DNA of 18,559 nt from CAZSAT01 sp964604675 (GTDB lineage: Bacteria > Myxococcota_A > UBA796 > CAJQPC01). Location: NCBI GenBank assembly GCA_964604675.1, contig CAZSAT010000133.1:1-18559 (forward strand), read 5' to 3'. Numbering within the stretch: position 1 is the stretch's first letter; each line of letters opens with the position of its first letter. Shown piece after piece: positions 9,995-17,031 of the stretch. Both the position numbers and the translations under genes were made by a program. The notes beneath the pieces are model-generated. The model ran no database searches and was not told where the DNA came from. It was given only the letters and a program-made list of their open reading frames with translations.

Positions 9995-10450
9995 TCAGCC
10001 CGCTGCGAAGGTGCTTTCCACGTACGCGAGCACGTCTGTCAGTTCTTCGTGTGACAGCTTGGAAGGAGCGTGGGGCGTGCCGGCGATCCCCTTCTCCAAC
10101 AGCCAGATCTTCTGGCCGTGGTTGGTGGCGGTCCACCGGGACAGGTCGGTGAAGTCGGCCGGCCGCTGGGGCAAGGCGGCGGCGGCAGGACCGTCGCCGT
10201 CGCCCAGGATTCCGTGGCACGCGGCACACCTGGCTTCGTAGAGCGCTGCCCCCGTCTCGACCGCCTTGGCGTCGTTCGTCGAGGGGTTCTCGGCCGGGAG
10301 CTCGGGGGGCGCCTGGGCGAGCGCCGAAGCGATGGCGTCGTCGTGGGTGAAGGGTGGGGGAGCCGGCGCGAGCACCTCCACGGGCTCGACGACCGGCTCG
10401 ACAGTGGGTCCCACCTCCCCGCACGCGAGGATCAGAAGTCCACCGACCAC
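9995..10450 (-). CDS. Lipoprotein monohaem cytochrome c with His replacing the distal Met
   Basis: 151-aa protein starting at GTG, with AGGTGG four bases upstream. The short signal sequence ends in LILAC (Cys10), a lipobox. Residues 11-60 form a Pro/Glu/Ala-rich linker, and a class I cytochrome c domain follows with CAACH at 75-79. After the start codon there is no Met in the protein. Where homologues have GTPM, this one has GTPH (124-127), followed by the usual LSHEELTDVLAYV closing helix, so bis-His ligation through His127 is predicted. The coding start lies 19 bases inside the upstream lipoprotein gene, which implies coupled translation. It sits before actA on the same strand. A role as a tethered electron carrier beside alternative complex III is inference. 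Longer upstream frames are shadows of the neighbouring lipoprotein gene. Confidence 0.85.
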   Translation of the reverse strand: MVGGLLILACGEVGPTVEPVVEPVEVLAPAPPPFTHDDAIASALAQAPPELPAENPSTNDAKAVETGAALYEARCAACHGILGDGDGPAAAALPQRPADFTDLSRWTATNHGQKIWLLEKGIAGTPHAPSKLSHEELTDVLAYVESTFAAG

Positions 10451-11472
10451 GTGCCCACCTCCGCTTCGCCGGCGGCGCTCTTCACCTCGACGGTGGTGTT
10501 GCCCTTCAGGCCGAGCACGACCAGATCGGCATCGAGCTCGAAGGACAGCTGCGCCACCTCCACGAGCGAGCTGCCCGAGACGTTGGCTTCCACTTCGCCG
10601 GTGAGGCCCTGCTCGGTGCCTGCGATGGTGTGGGCGAGCACGACCTGGCGCAGGTAGTCTCCGTGGGCACCGTCGCCGCCGTTGACGATCAGGTCGAAGC
10701 CTTGCCACACGGGCACGGCGGTCCCGCTGGACGCCGTGCTGGTCGCGAGGATCTCCGAGGGTTGGTCGGAGTACGGCGGATCGTGCTCGTGCTCGACGGA
10801 CGCTGAGAGCGCCAGGTCGTCGCGCGAGCCGCGGTAGCCGATGAGGGTCCACCTCAACGTGGCGCCGAGCGTGGCTTCCGGGATCGCGCCATCCATCTGG
10901 GGCCGGTCCAGGTACTCCTCGCCTGTCGGGCCGAGGCCGAAGCGCGTCCACGCCTCGAAGCTCAAGGTGTCGCCGTCGTCGCTCACCTCGCCCAGGCGGA
11001 CGCCGAAGCCGGTGGACGTGTAGCCCCCCGCCGGGGAGTAGTCGTCGGGGTAGGTGTCGCCTTGGTCGACGTCGCACTCGAAGGTGAAGCCGCTCACCAC
11101 AGCGATGTAGTCCGGCCAGTCGCCCAGCTCGTCCTTGCTCACCGCCACCGCGGCCAGCGCCTCGTTGCCGGAGCCGCTGGACTGGGGGAGGATGGTGACC
11201 TCGGTCGCGCCCTCGTAGAACGCCGCCCGGTCGCTGGTGACGTCGATGGCCCCGAGGCCCCAGTGCACGAAGTCGGTGTAGTCCTCGCCGGTCGACCAGT
11301 CGCCGCCCTCGAGGCCCATCTGCGCCTCCCCGGTGACGGCGACCTCGAGCGCCGAGATCCGGTGGGAGAGCTCGTCCCAGAGGAGGTCGAAGCCCGTGAG
11401 CAGGCGTGCGTCGTCCGTCACGCCGCAGCCGGTCGAGAACGCCAGCGAGAGCAGAGGCATCAACGTGTGCAT
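10432..11472 (-). CDS. Unrecognised secreted lipoprotein
   Basis: 346 aa from the ATG at 11472. A GTG two codons earlier (11478) is also possible, and neither has a clear ribosome binding site. The N-terminus (MHTLMPLLSLAFSTGC) looks like a lipoprotein signal with Cys16. The mature part is acidic, rich in Gly, Ser, Thr, Asp and Glu, alternates polar and hydrophobic residues as in beta-rich folds, and has one other Cys in FTFECDVD. There are no haem or Fe-S motifs and no other membrane segment. I recognise no family. Its stop codon lies inside the start of the following lipoprotein cytochrome c (19-base overlap), so the two are probably translated together. Its start faces the Cys-rich lipoprotein gene across a few tens of bases, so the two may share a divergent promoter. 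Confidence 0.8.
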   Translation of the reverse strand: MHTLMPLLSLAFSTGCGVTDDARLLTGFDLLWDELSHRISALEVAVTGEAQMGLEGGDWSTGEDYTDFVHWGLGAIDVTSDRAAFYEGATEVTILPQSSGSGNEALAAVAVSKDELGDWPDYIAVVSGFTFECDVDQGDTYPDDYSPAGGYTSTGFGVRLGEVSDDGDTLSFEAWTRFGLGPTGEEYLDRPQMDGAIPEATLGATLRWTLIGYRGSRDDLALSASVEHEHDPPYSDQPSEILATSTASSGTAVPVWQGFDLIVNGGDGAHGDYLRQVVLAHTIAGTEQGLTGEVEANVSGSSLVEVAQLSFELDADLVVLGLKGNTTVEVKSAAGEAEVGTWSVDF

Positions 11473-11507
11473 CGGCACAAGGTAATAGGATGCGCCCGGA
11501 GGTGTGC

Positions 11508-12041
11508 ATGATCACCGTCGCCGTGCTCTGGCTGGCTTGCGCCAAGACCGATCCATCCCCTCACGCCGCGACCGACGTGGTGGAAGAAGCGACCGCGGCC
11601 GCCGAGCAGGCCGCCGAGGAAGCCACCGCCGAGCCCACCGAGACGGAGCCCGAGCTTCCCATCTCGGGCGTGGGTCAGCCGCCCTTCCAGGTGGGAGGGC
11701 CCGGGCGCGTCCTGCCGCCCGACGCCGACCCCCAGCAGGTGTACGAGGCCTGCCGGGAGCGGGTCGAGGGTCCCGAGGCGGCAGGTGAGTGCGCCACCGA
11801 CGAAGACTGCGTGGCCGTCGGCTGCAGCACGGAGATGTGCGTGGCCTCGTCGCAGTCCGGCCTGATGAGCACCTGTGAGCGCCTTCCGTGCTTCACGGTG
11901 CTGTCGAGCTGTGGCTGCAACGAGGGGCTCTGCACCTGGACGGTGTCGGCGCCCGAGATCCCCGATGAAGTCCCTGAGGGGTCCGGCGTCAAGTCACCGG
12001 AATCACAGCCGGCTGGCGACGGGGCTGAAGCCTTGGAGTAG
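11508..12041 (+). CDS. Cys-rich lipoprotein resembling eight-cysteine-cluster proteins
   Basis: 177 aa from the ATG at 11508, chosen because GGAGG lies five bases upstream. An in-frame ATG at 11490 would add six residues, including an Arg that the short signal otherwise lacks. A hydrophobic N-terminus ends at Cys11 (WLAC, a weak lipobox), followed by an Ala/Glu/Thr-rich acidic linker (about 20-50). The C-terminal domain holds Cys 82, 95, 101, 106, 111, 123, 128, 135, 137 and 142, in an order of type ATDEDC-VAVGC-STEMC, then SSCGC and LCTW. This matches my memory of small secreted proteins annotated as 'eight-cysteine-cluster' in myxobacteria. Disulfide-bonded extracytoplasmic folding is likely, and the function is unknown. 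The 3' end overlaps the convergent N-formylglutamate amidohydrolase-like gene by 39 bases. Confidence 0.8.
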   Translation: MITVAVLWLACAKTDPSPHAATDVVEEATAAAEQAAEEATAEPTETEPELPISGVGQPPFQVGGPGRVLPPDADPQQVYEACRERVEGPEAAGECATDEDCVAVGCSTEMCVASSQSGLMSTCERLPCFTVLSSCGCNEGLCTWTVSAPEIPDEVPEGSGVKSPESQPAGDGAEALE

Positions 12042-12770
12042 GCGGGCGAGCCGGTGGCCGAAGGCCTGCGCCTTGCGGTGTGTGGCGACGAGGTCCTGGC
12101 GGATCTCCAGCTCCAGGTAGGGCGCTCCGTGGGCCCGGCCGTGCCGCCATGGGCTGTACATCAGGCCGTCGCGCCCTGAGTAGGGAGCGTTCAGGGCGAC
12201 CAGCAGACCGGCGTCCGCGAAGATCTCGAACAGCTCGAAGGCGAGGTCGGCGTGGTCGTCGAAGAGGATCCCGATCTCCATCTCGCGGACCTCTTCGTGC
12301 AGGACCGGGGTGAAGCTGTGCACCGAGAGGAGGAAGGGGTCCGTCATCGCGGCCATCGCCCGGTCGAGGCCCTCGTGGTAGCGGTCCCACAGCGCCGTCT
12401 TCCGTCGCGCGCGCTCGGCATCGTCGAGCTGTTGGTTGAAGCTCAGCAGGTGGCCGCCCACACGGCGGCGGATCCAGCTCGACGCCGTGGCTGGTCGGTT
12501 GGCGTCGCAGACGAGCCGCGAGAAGCGCCCGAAGTGCCCGCTCCCGCCCAGCTCGCGCAACACGCGTCGGGAGACCTCCTCCGCACCGAGATCCCAGCCC
12601 CAATGGGTCTGGAGCCAGGGCCGGTCGTCGTCTTCCAGGACAAGGGGCGCCGGGAGGGTGCAGCTCGCGTGCTCCACGCTGATGAGCAGGCCGCTGTCGC
12701 CGAAGCGGACGTGTTCGTAGGCCACGGTGTCGATGACGGGGTCCTCGGTGCAACACAAGACGCGCCGCAT
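12003..12770 (-). CDS. N-formylglutamate amidohydrolase family protein
   Basis: 255-aa cytoplasmic protein of the FGase family, related to HutG-type N-formylglutamate deformylases that release formate and glutamate in histidine breakdown. Family features in order are SVEHAS (31-36), THWGWD (55-60), SRLVCDANRP (84-93), YHEGLDRAM (131-139), LLSVHSFTP (147-155) and LEIRQDL (221-227). The conserved His, Asp and Glu residues in these blocks fit a zinc-dependent hydrolase. No other hut gene is nearby, so a histidine pathway role is not supported by context, and many family members have unknown substrates. The ATG at 12770 lies only 14 bases from the divergent GTG at 12785. A later start such as GTG at 12725 would also keep the conserved domain. 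The 3' end overlaps the Cys-rich lipoprotein gene. Confidence 0.88.
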   Translation of the reverse strand: MRRVLCCTEDPVIDTVAYEHVRFGDSGLLISVEHASCTLPAPLVLEDDDRPWLQTHWGWDLGAEEVSRRVLRELGGSGHFGRFSRLVCDANRPATASSWIRRRVGGHLLSFNQQLDDAERARRKTALWDRYHEGLDRAMAAMTDPFLLSVHSFTPVLHEEVREMEIGILFDDHADLAFELFEIFADAGLLVALNAPYSGRDGLMYSPWRHGRAHGAPYLELEIRQDLVATHRKAQAFGHRLARLLQGFSPVASRL

Positions 12771-12784
12771 CGTAGCCTGCGCGG

Positions 12785-13369
12785 GTGAAGCCTCTCCCCC
12801 CTGCGGTCCTCGTGCTCGCCACGGGTCTCTTCCCGCTCATCCCCCTGCCGTTCTTCGACGACTGGCTGATCGCCAGGGTTCGACGCCGCTTGATCGAGGA
12901 GCGCCTGATCGAAGCCGGGGTCGCGCTGGCCCCCCGAAACGTGGCGCAGCTCGCCGCCGATCCAGGCGTCACCCTGAACGGCTGCCTGTGGGCCATCGTG
13001 CTCTGGCCGCTGAAGAAGCTGCTGCGCATGGTGCTCTTCTTCCTGATGGCCAAGTCGTGCCTCGACACGGCAGCGGAGACCGCGCACCGACTCGAGCTGC
13101 TCGCAGATGCCCTGGACGCGGGCGCCGTGCCGGACGAGGTGGATGCGGTGCTCGCGGCCATCTCCGCCACGCTGGACGAGGAGACGCCGAGCCCGGTCAA
13201 GCGCGCCCTCCGGCGTGAGCTCGAGCTGGCCACGGTCGAGGGCGCGACCTTGCCCGACCGTCTGGTCACGTGGCTCCACCTTCAAGGCGGCGGCCGCGCC
13301 ATCCGTGCGCGCTTTGCCCAGGAGCTCGTGCTGGCACGCGGCCAGGCTCAGTCCACGCCCACCGTGTAG
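12785..13369 (+). CDS. Small membrane protein of unknown function
   Basis: 194 aa, starting at GTG. There are two hydrophobic stretches: residues about 7-22, with several Pro (GLFPLIPLPFF), and about 67-88 (CLWAIVLWPLKK then MVLFFLMAK). Between them is a basic, Arg-rich region just after PFFDDW (RVRRRLIEERLIEAG). The C-terminal half is soluble and mostly helical by composition. I recognise no family. The reading frame has the coding bias of neighbouring genes (GC-rich third positions), and the gene fits exactly between the divergent amidohydrolase and convergent pyruvate kinase genes. It overlaps the end of the latter by 22 bases. A role near the membrane is all that can be supported. Confidence 0.72.
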   Translation: MKPLPPAVLVLATGLFPLIPLPFFDDWLIARVRRRLIEERLIEAGVALAPRNVAQLAADPGVTLNGCLWAIVLWPLKKLLRMVLFFLMAKSCLDTAAETAHRLELLADALDAGAVPDEVDAVLAAISATLDEETPSPVKRALRRELELATVEGATLPDRLVTWLHLQGGGRAIRARFAQELVLARGQAQSTPTV

Positions 13370-14787
13370 ATCTTGAGCATGTTCGTGGCGCCCTTCACGG
13401 GCTGGTTGCCCGCGAGCACCACGACCTCCTGGCCGCGGTGGACCAACGACGCGTCGAGCAGCGCGTGTTCGCCCACGACCACCAGGTCGTCGGTGTTCTT
13501 CACCAGGGGGATGCACACCGGCGTGATGCCCCACACCAGGGCGAGGCGGTCGCACACGGTCTGCTCGTGGGTGAGCGCGAAGATCGGCGTGGCCGGCCGG
13601 CTGCGGCTCACGGCGATGGCGCTCTGGCCACTCCAGGTGAACACCACCATCGGGCGCGGTACCTCGCTCACCGCGTAGCAGGCGGCCCGGTACACCGTGT
13701 GGGACGGGCCGGCGAGCAGGTCGACCTCGTCCGGACGCGGCGGACGGAAGAAGGGCGACCGCTCGGCTTCGCGCGCGATGCGGTCCATCACGCGGACCGA
13801 CTCGATCGGATGGAGACCGATCGAGGTCTCGCCCGAGAGCATCACGGCGTCGGTCCCATCCAGGATGGCGTTCGCCACGTCGGTGGTCTCGGCCCGGGTG
13901 GGACGCGGGTTGCGCTCCATCGAGTCGAGCATCTGCGTGGCGGTGATGCTCAACACGCCAGCGCGGTTGGCCGCCTCGATCAGGCGCTTCTGGTGGATCG
14001 GTACCGTCTCGAGCGGCACCTCCACGCCGAGGTCACCACGAGCGACCATGATCGCGTCGACGGCCTGGAGGATGTCGTGGATGTTGTCGAGGGCTTCGGG
14101 CTTCTCGATCTTGGCGCAGATCGGCAGGTGCACCGCACCCATCTCGTCGAGCAACCGCCGCAGCTCGAGCACGTCCTCGGCATGGCGCACGAACGAGAGC
14201 GCCACGTAGTCCACACCCGCCTGGACGCCGACCACCAGGTCTTCGCGGTCCTTCGTGGTGAGCGACGGCGCGGAGACGTCCACCCCTGGGAGGTTGATCC
14301 CCTTGTGGCTGCCCAGGAGTCCACCGTGCTCGATCGTGACGTGCACCTCGGGGGGCGCGCGGTCGAGGTGGACGGAGGCGACGTGGCCCGAGAGCGCGCC
14401 GTCGGCGAAGACCACGCGGTCGCCCACCGACACGTCGCTCGCCATCGGGGTGTAGGTGGTTCCACAGCGGGTGCCGGAGCCCACCAGCTCCTCGTCCATC
14501 ACGATCTCGAGCGTGCAGCCGGACGGCAGGTCCAGAGGCTCTTCGACCTCGCCGGTGCGGATCTTCGGACCCTGCAGGTCCAGCAGGATGGCCACCGCCA
14601 CGCTCGCACGGGTCGCCGCCCGGCGCACGCGCGAGACGTCGGCGCGGATGGCCGCGTGGTCGGCGTGCGAGCAGTTGATGCGGGCTACGTTGACGCCGGC
14701 TTCGAGCAGCTCGTCGAGCCGCTCTCGGGTGGCTGGGCCGAGGGTGGCGACGATCTTGGTGCGTCGCCGCGGAGTGCGAGGATCCAT
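13348..14787 (-). CDS. pyk: Pyruvate kinase
   Basis: 479-aa glycolytic enzyme converting phosphoenolpyruvate and ADP to pyruvate and ATP. Visible are the N-terminal KIVATLGPAT (11-20), RINCSH (36-41), LLDLQGPKIRTG (68-79), the active-site block ICAKIEKPEALDNI with Lys226, ARGDLG (249-254) and TATQMLDSM (282-290). The C-terminal domain contains the usual FTWSGQSA motif and ends in a short tail after MLKIYTVG. At the position of Glu117 of the rabbit muscle enzyme it has Lys75 (GPKIR), the residue found in potassium-independent pyruvate kinases. The ATG is preceded by GGGAG. An abutting GTG (14790) is an alternative start. The start faces that of the FAN1-like gene with three bases between them. 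Confidence 0.96.
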   Translation of the reverse strand: MDPRTPRRRTKIVATLGPATRERLDELLEAGVNVARINCSHADHAAIRADVSRVRRAATRASVAVAILLDLQGPKIRTGEVEEPLDLPSGCTLEIVMDEELVGSGTRCGTTYTPMASDVSVGDRVVFADGALSGHVASVHLDRAPPEVHVTIEHGGLLGSHKGINLPGVDVSAPSLTTKDREDLVVGVQAGVDYVALSFVRHAEDVLELRRLLDEMGAVHLPICAKIEKPEALDNIHDILQAVDAIMVARGDLGVEVPLETVPIHQKRLIEAANRAGVLSITATQMLDSMERNPRPTRAETTDVANAILDGTDAVMLSGETSIGLHPIESVRVMDRIAREAERSPFFRPPRPDEVDLLAGPSHTVYRAACYAVSEVPRPMVVFTWSGQSAIAVSRSRPATPIFALTHEQTVCDRLALVWGITPVCIPLVKNTDDLVVVGEHALLDASLVHRGQEVVVLAGNQPVKGATNMLKIYTVGVD

Positions 14788-14790
14788 CAC

Positions 14791-16479
14791 ATGAGCTCCC
14801 AGGCGTCCGCAGACGCGCCCAGCACGAGTCCGGGGGAGCGGCTGCTCAGCGATCTTCGAGCGGTCGTAACCCGGGCGCTGCATCGTCATGGGCATGTCCT
14901 CCTGGCGGGTGAACGGCGGCTTGCGGAGGGCATGCTGGAGCTGCGCGGCGACGCCGGAGTGACCTGGATCCGCCTCGTGGATCGACGCCATCCCTGGTTC
15001 CGGCCCGATCGACTGGACTGGCCAGATGTGACGGCCCCGGAGGAGGCCGTCTCGAAGCTCGTCGAGGCGGGCTGGGTCGACGCGGCGGTGCCCTCGGCAG
15101 CGCGGCTCTCGGTGTTCACGGTCGACGAGATGAAGGAGCTGTTGCGGCGCGCCGGTCTGCGACGAGGTGGACGGCGGGCCGAGCTGGAGGTGCGCATGCT
15201 GGAGCATGGGATCACGCCGCCGGAACGCGTGCTGCGGGTGGCCTACAGGCGCCTCGTTCGGCGTCTCGAGTGGTTGGCCTTCGAGTCCCCGTGGCGTGGT
15301 CGCAAGACGCTCCTGTTGGAGCGCATCGGCGTCACGCGGCATGTGGAGCATCCGGTGACGTCCGGCCGCGCCGCCTTTCCGACCCGGCGAGCGCTGCGCG
15401 AGCTCGAGGCCGCCTTCCACGCCGACGGCGAGGATCCGGAAGCTGAGCTCGAGCGGATCGACGCGCTCCCGGTACGGCCTGGTTGGTTGGCGGAGGTCGA
15501 TCCGCGACGCGTACGCGCTCGCAGCGTCCGTCACGCGGCTCGCGCGCTGGAGCGGGCGGGCGAGCCCGGCCGAGCCGCCGTGCTCTATGCGGGCCTGCTG
15601 CAGCGCGGCGTGAGCCCCCCGTCGAAGGTCGCACCGCGTCTGCCGCTCGCGTTGGAAGCGGCCGGCCACCTGGCCGAGGCCCTGGAGGCCTGCTTGACCT
15701 GGCGGGAGCTGCTGGACCCAGCGGCGCGGCCAGCCGTCGAGCGTACCGGTCGTCGCCTCGCGAGGAAGCTCGGGCGCCCCTGGAGACCGACGGCGCCGCT
15801 CGCGCGGCCTCGGGTGCGGCGTGCCTGGCTGCCGCGGGCGGGAAGGGTGGGTCCGCGGCCTGTCTGGGGGCATCCGCCGCTCGCGGTGGAGGCGGCTGTG
15901 GCGCGCGCGCTGCGTCCCCGTGTGGCGGTGCATGGCGAGAACCAGCTCTGGACCACGCTCTTCGGACTGCTGCTCGGCGAGCTGTTCTGGTTGCCGATCG
16001 ACGGGATGCTGCCCACGCCGGGGCGTGCCGGGCCGCGCGACCTCGGCACGCCGTTCTTCGCGGCGCACCGCGAGGATGCCCTGGGTCGCCGGCTCGAGGC
16101 CATGCGAGCTGGCGATCTCGACCTGCGCTCGCCATGGCAGCGGTGGCACGGTTGCCAGGTACGCGGGGTGCGCTGGGAGCTCGCCACCATCGGGCAGCTG
16201 GAGGCCTTCGCGAACAGCCTGGGAGGAGCTGCGGTGGCCGCCGTGCTGGAGCGTCTGGCCCGTGAGGGGTGGCGCGCCGCCCGCGGTCTGCCGGATCTGG
16301 CGGTCCTTCCCGGGGAGACGACGCGGATCGACGCCATCCCGGCGCGCGTCGGGCCAGGCGCGCTGCTGGTCGAGGTGAAGGGCCCATCGGACACCCTCAG
16401 CGACGAACAGCGCGTCTGGCTGGATGTGCTCCAGCGCGCACGGGCGCCCGTGGAGGTGTGGGAGCTTCGCGCGCGGTAG
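14791..16479 (+). CDS. FAN1-like VRR-NUC domain nuclease
   Basis: 562-aa homologue of FAN1, a structure-specific nuclease that cuts 5' flaps and unhooks DNA interstrand crosslinks. Bacterial members such as the Pseudomonas aeruginosa enzyme are of similar size. The N-terminal domain shows WIRLVDRRHPWFRPDRL (59-75). A SAP-like helix pair follows (TVDEMKELLRRAGL, 110-123), then a helical TPR-like middle (about 230-330). The nuclease core begins with HGENQLWTTLFGLLLGELFW (381-400; Glu383 is a likely metal ligand) and ends in the VRR-NUC block GLPDLAV (499-505; Asp502), VEVKGPSDTLSDEQRVW (527-543; Glu528, Lys530). AGGA lies eight bases before the ATG. Much longer in-frame sequence upstream is antisense to pyk and was rejected. 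It is followed after eight bases by rsmD, probably in one transcript. Confidence 0.88.
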   Translation: MSSQASADAPSTSPGERLLSDLRAVVTRALHRHGHVLLAGERRLAEGMLELRGDAGVTWIRLVDRRHPWFRPDRLDWPDVTAPEEAVSKLVEAGWVDAAVPSAARLSVFTVDEMKELLRRAGLRRGGRRAELEVRMLEHGITPPERVLRVAYRRLVRRLEWLAFESPWRGRKTLLLERIGVTRHVEHPVTSGRAAFPTRRALRELEAAFHADGEDPEAELERIDALPVRPGWLAEVDPRRVRARSVRHAARALERAGEPGRAAVLYAGLLQRGVSPPSKVAPRLPLALEAAGHLAEALEACLTWRELLDPAARPAVERTGRRLARKLGRPWRPTAPLARPRVRRAWLPRAGRVGPRPVWGHPPLAVEAAVARALRPRVAVHGENQLWTTLFGLLLGELFWLPIDGMLPTPGRAGPRDLGTPFFAAHREDALGRRLEAMRAGDLDLRSPWQRWHGCQVRGVRWELATIGQLEAFANSLGGAAVAAVLERLAREGWRAARGLPDLAVLPGETTRIDAIPARVGPGALLVEVKGPSDTLSDEQRVWLDVLQRARAPVEVWELRAR

Positions 16480-16487
16480 AAGGTGAG

Positions 16488-17003
16488 ATGCGCATCACCG
16501 GCGGCACCCTGCGTGGACGACGGGTCTCGGACCCTCCGCGACGCGTTCGGCCCACCACCGATCGGGTGCGCGAGGCGCTCTTCTCCATCCTCGGGCAGGA
16601 CCTGGAGGGGGTCACCGTGCTCGATGCCTTCGCGGGCAGCGGGCTCTTGGGTTTCGAAGCCCTGTCGCGTGGAGCGGATCACGCCACCTTCGTCGAGCAG
16701 GATCGCGCGACGGCCTCGCGCCTCCGCGGGCAGGCCCGGGCGTTGGGGGTGGAGCGCACCTCACGCGTTGTCGTAGGCCGCACGCCGGGTCGTTTGCCCG
16801 CCGGGAGCTGGGACCTGGTGCTGCTCGATCCTCCCTACGTGCTCGATCCCGAGAGCACCCTCGAGGCCTTGGCCGGGCGCGTTCGGTGGCAGCTGGTCCT
16901 GGAACACGGCCCCGAGCGCGAAGCGCCGACGGTCGCCGGCTTCGCGCCCCCCGACTCGCGGTCCTACGGCAGCACCGTCCTGAGCTTCTACGCGCCCGGT
17001 TAG
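16488..17003 (+). CDS. rsmD: 16S rRNA (guanine(966)-N(2))-methyltransferase RsmD
   Basis: 171-aa SAM-dependent methyltransferase that modifies G966 of 16S rRNA (E. coli numbering). It begins MRITGGTLRGRRV, the typical RsmD start. RPTTDRVREALF (21-32) follows, then SAM-binding motif I VLDAFAGSGLLG (44-55), EALSRGA (57-63) and the catalytic DPPY (114-117). It is slightly shorter than the usual 180-200 aa, with a compact C-terminus. AAGG lies in front of the ATG, eight bases after the nuclease stop. An upstream extension of this frame lies within the nuclease gene and was rejected. Confidence 0.93.
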   Translation: MRITGGTLRGRRVSDPPRRVRPTTDRVREALFSILGQDLEGVTVLDAFAGSGLLGFEALSRGADHATFVEQDRATASRLRGQARALGVERTSRVVVGRTPGRLPAGSWDLVLLDPPYVLDPESTLEALAGRVRWQLVLEHGPEREAPTVAGFAPPDSRSYGSTVLSFYAPG

Positions 17004-17031
17004 CCTCTCTCGTCGACGAGGTGTGCAAGCC

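Noticed and set aside
10451..11545. Upstream extension of the cytochrome c frame
   Set aside because: It is Arg-rich frame-shifted shadow of the 346-aa lipoprotein. A GTG with AGGTGG and a lipobox marks the real start at 10450.
12006..12015. 10-bp palindrome CAGCCGGCTG at the convergent gene overlap
   Set aside because: It is short and within coding sequence of both genes, as expected by chance at this GC content; there is no T-tract.
13270..14790. Long upstream extension of the FAN1-like frame
   Set aside because: It is antisense to pyk throughout, and FAN1 homology begins only after position 14791, where a ribosome binding site precedes an ATG of normal family length.
14788..16149. Upstream extension of the pyruvate kinase frame
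   Set aside because: It is antisense to the nuclease gene, and pyruvate kinase homology starts at MDPRTPRRRTK (14787).
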